Part shown: positions 1 to 5,313 of the stretch, piece by piece
How the letters are laid out: each line of letters opens with the position of its first letter
How positions within the stretch are numbered: position 1 is the stretch's first letter
From: GCA-002701945 sp964442015
Lineage (GTDB): Bacteria > Fidelibacterota > Marinisomatia > Marinisomatales > TCS55
Assembly: GCA_964442015.1 (NCBI GenBank)
Contig: CAYTYA010000100.1
Location: 1 to 5,313 of the forward strand
Length of the DNA stretch: 5,313 nucleotides
Direction: 5' to 3'
The notes under the pieces: generated by a model
The model's database searches: none
What the model was told of the DNA's origin: nothing
Seen by the model: the letters and a program-made list of their open reading frames with translations, nothing else
Made by a program: the position numbers and the translations under genes

Positions 1-1692
1 CATATCCATCAATTCTATATGAATTTCATGTGTGGCAACCGATTCAGTTACATCACCACTTACCCTTTTGAAATGTTCTAAGCGATATTTCTCCTCTAAA
101 CCTCTGTATTGTTCACCTTTTTCCATTATCTTGGCTGCATTTGCTCTATCAAATTTTGAGAAGAATTTATTTAGACGCTTAACTTGTTTTAGTAGTTTAG
201 CATGGTACATAAGAATTTCTTCCTGTCCATCAGGGGAAAAATGTTCATTAATACTTTCTTTTTTAAAAACCAAATTATCAAACCGTAGCTTTACTGTATT
301 ATTGATAGAATTGAGATAATTCACCGCTGTAACTAAAGAAAATACCTCTTGCGATTGTTTCTCCGTCAAATCTTGTCGGCTTACTTTCACTAAATAGTTC
401 GATATATTTTCATTTAAGAATGAAATCTTATCTATCCTTTGATGTAAACCAGTCTTTAGATCTATCTCAGCATTTTCCACATCTTCCATTTCAGTGTTTT
501 CCTCAATAAATGGGCGAACTAATGAGCCAACTACTCTTTCCGTAAGCCCAACAACACCGCTTATTTCTGCCTGCGCACTATTTATAGCTGCTCCTGGTTG
601 GCTTAACACATTTTCATCCAGATTAAGGATCACTGGTTTTTCAATATTTCGTTTATCTTCTTTATCAGGGAAATATTTAATAATAGTTCTAGAAATAAAT
701 GGCGTAAATGGAATAAAGATTACAGTTGCAATAATATTAAAAATAGTATGGGCATTTGCAATCTGTCGTGGAACATTATCAGATGTTTGTGAAATAAATT
801 CAGCAAATGACGGGATCCAAAAACAAAATAATAACACACCAATCACATTAAATGTCACATGACCAATTGCTACTCTCTTTGCATCTCTACTAGCATTTAA
901 TCCTGCTAATAATGCAGTAACGCAAGTACCAATATTTGCTCCAAATATAAGCGGAATACCTGCTTCTAATGTAATTGAGCCACCACTAGCAAGTGTAATG
1001 ACAATCCCTGTAGTTGCACTACTACTCTGTACAAGGGCTGTAAAAACAGCACCAGCTAGAATACCTAAAAATGGATTTTCAAAACTAGTCAGAATAGTAT
1101 TGAAAGTTGGATCAGATCGAAGCGGTTTCATCGTGTCAGACATCACCTTCATGCCATAAAAAAGCAATCCAAAACCTAAAATAACAAAGCCCAAATGCTT
1201 TACCGTATCCTTCTTTGCAAAAAGTGACATAATAGAACCCGCTGCAATCAATAAAAGAGCATAATCCGTTATCTTGAACGCTACTATCTGAGCCGTCACT
1301 GTACTTCCAATATTAGAACCAAGAACAACACCGAGAGCTTGAGTAAAACTAAGTAATCCTGAGTTTACAAAACTAACTAGCATTACTGTTGTAGCGCTAC
1401 TGCTCTGTATTACCATTGTTACAAATGCGCCAATAGAAACAGCTATTACTCGATTAGAGGTTAGTTTTTCTAATATAGAGCGCATGCTATCCCCTGCTGT
1501 CATTTTCATTCCATCACTCATCATTTCCATACCATAGAGAAACATGCCCAAACCACCTAAAAGACCTGTCATAATTAGAAATAAGGAAATTTCATTGTCA
1601 CTTGAGCTATTACCAGCATATAAATAGCTGGACTGAACAAAAATCAGCATTAATAATGCTACACCATATAATAGATTACTTTTACTTTTCAT
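1..1692 (-). CDS. Na/Pi-cotransporter family protein with C-terminal PhoU-like domain (3' end outside window)
   Basis: The frame is open for 564 codons from the ATG at 1692-1690 to the window edge without a stop, so the C-terminus is missing. Two copies of the Na_Pi_cotrans repeat are visible. Each has a QSSSATT motif (residues 96-102 and 222-228) followed by a G(S/A)NIG..VTA motif (125-134 and 251-260), the hallmark of the SLC34/NptA/YjbB family. The membrane core spans about residues 35-335. From about 360 onward the protein is hydrophilic and helical like PhoU, ending near THEIHMELMD, which resembles the last PhoU helix, so probably only a few tens of residues are lost. Family members move inorganic phosphate across the inner membrane, coupled to Na+ in characterised cases; the E. 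coli relative YjbB, with the same architecture, is linked to phosphate export. Direction here is not decidable. The extra hydrophobic stretch at residues 7-25 looks like a signal peptide or signal anchor. An in-frame stop at 1704-1702 fixes the start. Confidence 0.93.
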   Translation of the reverse strand, partial: MKSKSNLLYGVALLMLIFVQSSYLYAGNSSSDNEISLFLIMTGLLGGLGMFLYGMEMMSDGMKMTAGDSMRSILEKLTSNRVIAVSIGAFVTMVIQSSSATTVMLVSFVNSGLLSFTQALGVVLGSNIGSTVTAQIVAFKITDYALLLIAAGSIMSLFAKKDTVKHLGFVILGFGLLFYGMKVMSDTMKPLRSDPTFNTILTSFENPFLGILAGAVFTALVQSSSATTGIVITLASGGSITLEAGIPLIFGANIGTCVTALLAGLNASRDAKRVAIGHVTFNVIGVLLFCFWIPSFAEFISQTSDNVPRQIANAHTIFNIIATVIFIPFTPFISRTIIKYFPDKEDKRNIEKPVILNLDENVLSQPGAAINSAQAEISGVVGLTERVVGSLVRPFIEENTEMEDVENAEIDLKTGLHQRIDKISFLNENISNYLVKVSRQDLTEKQSQEVFSLVTAVNYLNSINNTVKLRFDNLVFKKESINEHFSPDGQEEILMYHAKLLKQVKRLNKFFSKFDRANAAKIMEKGEQYRGLEEKYRLEHFKRVSGDVTESVATHEIHIELMDM

Positions 1693-1699
1693 ATCAATA

Positions 1700-1704
1700 C
1701 CTTA
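1700..1704 (-). promoter_or_regulatory. Shine-Dalgarno-like TAAGG before the Na/Pi transporter gene
   Basis: On the minus strand TAAGG lies 7 bases before the ATG at 1692-1690 and matches the anti-Shine-Dalgarno complement. It overlaps the in-frame TAA at 1704-1702, which excludes a longer reading frame. The other start codons in the window lack such a motif. Confidence 0.5.
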
Positions 1705-1769
1705 CCGATAATAATATATAAACTTTAATTCAAGGAAGATAATGATTTTGTGTAGGATGAAAATAATTA

Positions 1770-2657
1770 CTATTTGAAATCGTCATATAGCTGAGAAACC
1801 ATCCCATCCGCTAATCCAACCTGCGGAACAATCATATTATTTGCTCCAGACCATTTCATACATTTCGAATATATTTTTCCTGCATGAACAATCACATCGG
1901 CGCGGTCAGGCCTTAACCCCAACTTTACTATTCGGTCATGAAAAGAAAATGGTTTTATTTTTTTAATTATACTTTTTATTTCTTTGATAGAAACACTTTT
2001 TCCTTTTGACTTTTCCAATAAGGTAAGGATTTTGTTAATATTTCCCCCACTACCAATGGATTGAATATTTGTTATAGTTGATGTTTTATCAACTATCCAT
2101 TCCTTCATCATACTCCAATCGTCCGCTGTTACTTGTTCTTCTAATAATCGAACAGAACCAATAGAAAATGATTTAGAGAATAAAGTTTTTTTATTTTTTA
2201 TCAGGGTTAATTCTGTACTTCCACCACCTACATCAACATAAAGACAATGTTGATCCGTTTGCACATACCGATCAATATGTGTAGAAATAATGATGTCGGC
2301 TTCTTCTTTTCCCGTAATAATGTTTAGGTTTATACCTGTTTCTTCTTTCACTTTTTTTACTAAATCTAACCCATTGGTTGCTTGACGCATCGCTTCCGTG
2401 GCGCAGGCTTTAAAGCTAATAGGGTCATATGCTTGGATTAGAGAACCAAAACCATGCATTGTACTAACAAATTTATTACATGTTTCATCGCTAATAATAT
2501 TCTCGGTAAATGCATCATGCCCTAACCGTAAAGGCATCCTAATCATGGACTCCTTTATAAAAGTTGGACCATCTCCATTTTCAAGCACTCGACAAAAGAA
2601 TAAACGCATTGCATTACTACCAACATCTATTGCAGCAAAACGTAGACCTTCTTGCAT
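1770..2657 (-). CDS. Ppx/GppA-family phosphatase (exopolyphosphatase-like, catalytic domain only)
   Basis: This encodes about 295 residues of the ASKHA-fold Ppx/GppA family, cytoplasmic enzymes that hydrolyse terminal phosphates of polyphosphate and/or the 5' phosphate of pppGpp. Family motifs appear in order: phosphate-1 loop AAIDVGSNAMRL (8-19), KACATEAMR (83-91), GKEEAD with the likely catalytic glutamate (116-121), phosphate-2 loop VDVGGGSTEL (141-150), SIGSGGN (200-206) and GLRPDRADVIVHAG (247-260). There is no C-terminal HD-type domain, so it is a short form of around 300 residues rather than the roughly 500-residue E. coli Ppx or GppA. The start is uncertain: the ATG at 2657-2655 is chosen because it places the conserved AAID near the N-terminus, as is usual. 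An in-frame TTG at 2672 would add five residues (MDKQL) but has no Shine-Dalgarno sequence. Sequence alone cannot separate Ppx from GppA activity. The downstream neighbour is a phosphate transporter, which favours a role in phosphate or polyphosphate balance. Confidence 0.92.
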   Translation of the reverse strand: MQEGLRFAAIDVGSNAMRLFFCRVLENGDGPTFIKESMIRMPLRLGHDAFTENIISDETCNKFVSTMHGFGSLIQAYDPISFKACATEAMRQATNGLDLVKKVKEETGINLNIITGKEEADIIISTHIDRYVQTDQHCLYVDVGGGSTELTLIKNKKTLFSKSFSIGSVRLLEEQVTADDWSMMKEWIVDKTSTITNIQSIGSGGNINKILTLLEKSKGKSVSIKEIKSIIKKIKPFSFHDRIVKLGLRPDRADVIVHAGKIYSKCMKWSGANNMIVPQVGLADGMVSQLYDDFK

Positions 2658-2798
2658 CAATTGCTTATCCAAAAGGTGGAAGTATATATAAATGAATTTT
2701 TATAATGCGCCGAGGTTTGCACAAAAGAACTTAACTAACTAAAAGAATTGGAGTAAAGGGGGGAATGTAAAAACTAAATTAATTTATGGGGAGGACGA
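2658..2798. other. Intergenic gap between trhO and ppx, no recognised element
   Basis: This is the largest non-coding stretch in the window. It contains a six-G run (2758-2763, plus strand), a second G-rich tract GGGGAGG (2788-2794), an AT-only 12-base palindrome taaattaattta (2775-2786) and TATAAA-like sequence on the minus strand near 2696-2704. No GC-rich hairpin followed by a T-run and no convincing -35/-10 pair is visible. A promoter for ppx is plausible here simply because the gap is longer than the others, but that is inference. Confidence 0.4.
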
Positions 2799-3833
2799 TT
2801 ACTTTTGAATAAGACGAGGCTTTCCACTCGCAGAGTCACGTGTTTTAGATATAACTTTTTTCGGATCTTTTCTTAACACCCTTTGTTCTTCTATAGGTAA
2901 AGCAGCAAAATCTTGACATTCCAACGAACAACATCCATCAAATTTTTCTCTACATTTTTCACATTGAATAAATAATATATGACATGCTTGATTTAGGCAA
3001 TCCGTATGAGTATCAGAAGAATTCCCACACTGATGACATTTACTTATGATATCATCTGTAATCCTTTCCTCTAACCGTTGATCAAAAACAAAATTGCTGC
3101 CAATAAATTTCGAATCAATATTTTCAGTTTTTACATCTTGAGCGTATTGTATAATCCCTCCTTTCAACTGTTTCACATCTTTAAATCCATGATGCAATAA
3201 ATACGAACTAGCTTTTTCACAACGGATTCCCCCAGTACAGTATAAAAGAACCTCTTTATCTTCATTGTTTTGTAAAAGTTTTTTTACTTCTGGTAGCAGC
3301 TCTTGTGATCTTTCTACATCTGGTAAAATTGCATTATGAAAATGCCCAACTTCATTCTCATAATAATTGCGCATATCTACAACTACAGTATCAGGGTTTT
3401 CCAACGCTTTGTTAAACTCACTTGCATTCAGATGAGTTCCTACTTGACTCATGTTATATTCATTTTCAGGAACATTATACGCCACAATTTCTTTTTTCAC
3501 CCGAATAGCTAATTTGATAAAGGATCGTCCTTCTTCAATGGCATGTTTTATTGGCATATCCGCAAGATATTCTCTTTTGTTAAGTAGTTCTATAAAGGTA
3601 TCAAATTTTGGTGTAGGAATGCTTATTTGAGCGTTTATGCCTTCTTCTGCAATATACACTCGCCCTAGTACGTTTAATTCAATCCATTCTTTATATAATT
3701 CATCACGTAATGCGTTTGGATTATCGATATTAACATACCGATAAAACGAACATGTCATTCGCGTAAAATTTTCTGCAGCTAACTCTGCTTTCAATTGAGG
3801 ACGATCTTTTTGGTTATATAATTTTTTCTTCAT
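2799..3833 (-). CDS. trhO: tRNA uridine(34) hydroxylase TrhO (rhodanese-domain, UPF0176)
   Basis: This 344-residue protein matches the TrhO/YceA family in length and order. An N-terminal UPF0176 domain (about 26-115) carries LGRVYIAEEGINAQ. A rhodanese domain (about 140-235) carries VVDMRNYYENEVGHF and the active-site loop CTGGIRC (199-205), with C199 as the expected catalytic cysteine. A cysteine-rich C-terminal region follows, with C266, C269, C279, C284, C291, C294, C301, C302 and C306, arranged like a metal-binding (probably Zn) knuckle. Characterised TrhO carries out O2-dependent 5-hydroxylation of U34 in the anticodon of certain tRNAs, the first step toward cmo5U or mo5U, in the cytoplasm. 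The ATG at 3833-3831 is 25 bases after the alkB stop, so the two are probably cotranscribed. No Shine-Dalgarno sequence precedes it. Family assignment is secure; activity in this organism is inferred. Confidence 0.95.
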   Translation of the reverse strand: MKKKLYNQKDRPQLKAELAAENFTRMTCSFYRYVNIDNPNALRDELYKEWIELNVLGRVYIAEEGINAQISIPTPKFDTFIELLNKREYLADMPIKHAIEEGRSFIKLAIRVKKEIVAYNVPENEYNMSQVGTHLNASEFNKALENPDTVVVDMRNYYENEVGHFHNAILPDVERSQELLPEVKKLLQNNEDKEVLLYCTGGIRCEKASSYLLHHGFKDVKQLKGGIIQYAQDVKTENIDSKFIGSNFVFDQRLEERITDDIISKCHQCGNSSDTHTDCLNQACHILFIQCEKCREKFDGCCSLECQDFAALPIEEQRVLRKDPKKVISKTRDSASGKPRLIQK

Positions 3834-3858
3834 AATGAATCAATATATTGAAGAAATA

Positions 3859-4974
3859 CTAGGCTGCTAATTGTCTTTCGCCTTCAGATGCATAATTTGC
3901 CATCCAATCCTCTAATTTTGGCTCCATCATTTTTCTATATAGCCATGGAAAAAATACAACCAAGTATAGTGTAGATAAATATCCATAAGGCATTTCAGGT
4001 GCATCATCTTTTGGACTTAATTTCCAAAACTCCAAGCTACCCTGTTCATGATGATGAGAATGGCGAGTGACATTATACAATAAAATACTACTTACCCGTT
4101 TATTTGTATTCCATGAATGATGCAATTCAACAGGAGTTCCTTTTATACGAACCAACCCGTAGTGCTCCACATAGTTTATAGATTCCAGAAAAAATTTGGC
4201 AAACATAGCAATGCCAAGAAACATTAACACCCCATACCATCCAGAAAGAAAAAATGCCACCATAGCAATAATGGAACTTTGCAAATAACCAATAATCATT
4301 TTATTATAAAGACTGAATACAAAGTGTTCTCGTTTTTTTAATCGGGTTAATTCAATTTTCCATGCATCACGATGTTCTTTAATAGAACTTTCAATAAAAA
4401 ATCTATACAGACCTTGTCCTCGTTTTGCCGTTGCTGGATCCGAAGCTAATCCGACATGTTTATGATGACCATGAACGTGCTCTACAGCAAAGGCATTATC
4501 TATACTAAAGGAAAGCATCAGATTACCCATAATCCAATCTAATTTATTTTTCTTATGATGAACTAATTCATGTCCAGGAATTGTAGCGCCTGGTCCCACC
4601 ATTAAACCAACAGTAAAAATATATCCTACTAAATGCCAAGGCCCTGTACCAATTCTTGTCAAAGAAATATCATGACCAGTTAAAAACATGATAAATTGTT
4701 CAAATACAGGATATGATAGATGCCCAGCCATATACACAGCAATACTCACAAGAATTGCAATCAAGGGCAGATTAATAAATAATAGTAATCGTAATACAAT
4801 AGGATATTTGTATTCTGGAATCGACTTATCATCACCAAAAAAAGCATCACCGAAAATGATAAAAATGTTAAAACCTATGAGATATATCCATATCCACTCT
4901 TTGCCCATAGCAGCAAAATAAATAGAAATAGAAACCAATATTGGTGTAGCAAGATATCGTAAATATTTCATCAT
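3859..4974 (-). CDS. alkB: AlkB-type membrane diiron alkane 1-monooxygenase (divergent)
   Basis: This 371-residue integral inner-membrane protein has about six hydrophobic segments (near 7-22, 28-44, 58-81, 113-130, 227-243 and 246-262). All AlkB histidine motifs are present: HELVHHKK (135-142), EHVHGHHKHV (165-174), NYVEHYGL (267-274) and RHSHHH (304-309). The expected nine iron ligands map to H135, H139, H166, H170, H171, H271, H305, H308 and H309. The family hydroxylates the terminal carbon of alkanes with O2 and electrons from rubredoxin; no rubredoxin is fused or nearby. An early DxxFGDD-like motif (43-49) and HHSWNTNKRVS (285-295) also fit AlkB. Differences from classical AlkB, judged from memory, are His at 307 where Asp is usual, a shorter loop between NYVEHYGL and HHSWN, and EQGSLEFWKL after the third box in place of ANPTRRYQ-like sequence. 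Substrate is therefore uncertain; a relative acting on other hydrocarbons or lipids is possible. It starts with tandem ATGs (4974-4969), 51 bases after ccmH, without a Shine-Dalgarno sequence. Confidence 0.9.
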   Translation of the reverse strand: MMKYLRYLATPILVSISIYFAAMGKEWIWIYLIGFNIFIIFGDAFFGDDKSIPEYKYPIVLRLLLFINLPLIAILVSIAVYMAGHLSYPVFEQFIMFLTGHDISLTRIGTGPWHLVGYIFTVGLMVGPGATIPGHELVHHKKNKLDWIMGNLMLSFSIDNAFAVEHVHGHHKHVGLASDPATAKRGQGLYRFFIESSIKEHRDAWKIELTRLKKREHFVFSLYNKMIIGYLQSSIIAMVAFFLSGWYGVLMFLGIAMFAKFFLESINYVEHYGLVRIKGTPVELHHSWNTNKRVSSILLYNVTRHSHHHEQGSLEFWKLSPKDDAPEMPYGYLSTLYLVVFFPWLYRKMMEPKLEDWMANYASEGERQLAA

Positions 4975-5025
4975 AATAGAATGTAAGTATTTTTTAGATT
5001 ATAGTCCAATTAAGGAGAAAGGATG

Positions 5026-5313
5026 CTATTCCATTTCTTTTAATTCTTGCTCAATCTGATCAATATTTGGAATATCATTATATTCATTTTTTATAGGTTC
5101 TCCTATAGATGTGATATTAAGATATCGATACCAAACAATAATACCTATTATACCAATAATTATAGGTGTAACCCATGCCAATAAATTAAAACCAGCCATT
5201 ACTGGAACGGCAAGCACTTTTTCACCATATTGATTTACAAAATGATCCATTATTTCCGATTTTGTATTGCCAGATTGTACCATAGTTGCAATTGTCGTTT
5301 CCATATCTGAATT
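5026..5313 (-). CDS. ccmH: Cytochrome c-type biogenesis protein CcmH, C-terminal part (5' end outside window)
   Basis: The last 95 residues of an open frame enter from the right edge and end at the TAG at 5028-5026. The sequence MVQSGNTKSEIMDHFVNQYGEKVLAVP corresponds to the CcmH/CycL/NrfF helical region that follows the redox CxxC motif. It is followed by GFNLLAWVTP and one membrane helix (about residues 42-64 of the fragment), then a charged, mostly acidic tail of about 30 residues. CcmH is a membrane-anchored thiol oxidoreductase of System I cytochrome c maturation that helps keep apocytochrome haem-binding cysteines reduced on the periplasmic side. The CxxC motif and signal sequence must lie upstream of the window and cannot be checked. 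The ATG at 5304-5302 is internal: the frame stays open above it (Asn-Ser-Asp) to the edge, and starting there would remove the catalytic region. Other ccm genes would be expected to the right. Assignment rests on the C-terminal half only. Confidence 0.82.
   Translation of the reverse strand, partial: NSDMETTIATMVQSGNTKSEIMDHFVNQYGEKVLAVPVMAGFNLLAWVTPIIIGIIGIIVWYRYLNITSIGEPIKNEYNDIPNIDQIEQELKEME

Noticed and set aside
32..862. Plus-strand open frames at 32-319 and 494-862
   Set aside because: They lie antisense to the continuous, clearly homologous Na/Pi transporter frame, and their translations show no recognisable domain.
2398..2691. Plus-strand open frame of 97 codons
   Set aside because: It is antisense to the conserved N-terminal half of the Ppx/GppA gene and shows no family resemblance.
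2696..2722. Possible promoter before ppx (TTGTGC and TATAAA-like hexamers on the minus strand)
   Set aside because: The spacing is about 14 bases, the -35 matches poorly, and the FCB-type -7 motif is absent.
2775..2786. 12-base palindrome taaattaattta downstream of trhO, followed by T residues on the minus strand
   Set aside because: The stem is AT-only with essentially no loop, too weak for an intrinsic terminator.
3840..3851. 12-base palindrome tcaatatattga between alkB and trhO
   Set aside because: It is short, AT-rich and single-copy as far as I can see, so there is no support for an operator.
4688..4921. Plus-strand open frame of 77 codons
   Set aside because: It is antisense to the membrane-helix region of alkB, with a low-complexity translation typical of a shadow frame.
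4998..5003. Perfect TATAAT on the minus strand, 23 bases before the alkB ATG
   Set aside because: No acceptable -35 element sits about 17 bases upstream, the region is AT-rich so the hexamer is likely by chance, and FCB-group promoters use a different consensus.

Overview
The window is AT-rich bacterial chromosome. Every supported gene lies on the minus strand, so transcription runs from right to left. In transcription order the genes are the 3' part of a cytochrome c maturation gene (ccmH), an AlkB-type membrane alkane hydroxylase, a TrhO tRNA uridine hydroxylase, a short Ppx/GppA-family phosphatase, and a Na/Pi-cotransporter-like protein with a C-terminal PhoU-like domain. The first and last genes run off the window edges. 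I see no RNA genes, mobile elements, CRISPR arrays or long repeats.

Host guess (inference only): the AT-rich composition, mostly absent Shine-Dalgarno sequences and the style of TrhO and of the HD-less Ppx suggest the Bacteroidota/FCB group. A CcmH-type (System I) maturation gene is not typical of mainstream Bacteroidota. A deeper FCB lineage such as Balneolota, Rhodothermota, Ignavibacteriota or Marinimicrobia is therefore worth considering.

Right part (2799-5313): ccmH, alkB and trhO are separated by only 51 and 25 bases with no terminator-like hairpin, so they could be one transcript. AlkB and TrhO both use O2, and CcmH serves the assembly of c-type cytochromes, which fits a respiring organism. 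No rubredoxin or rubredoxin reductase for AlkB is visible here. The AlkB has the full set of nine histidine ligands expected of the family. It differs from the classical sequences around the third histidine box, so its substrate should be left open.

Left part (1-2798): a 126-141 base gap with no recognised signal separates trhO from ppx, and 77 bases separate ppx from the transporter gene. The pair joins polyphosphate or (p)ppGpp hydrolysis with phosphate movement across the membrane and a PhoU-like domain, a plausible phosphate homeostasis module. I found no clearly new system. The most distinctive items are the divergent AlkB, the ccmH-alkB-trhO arrangement and the ppx-transporter pair.
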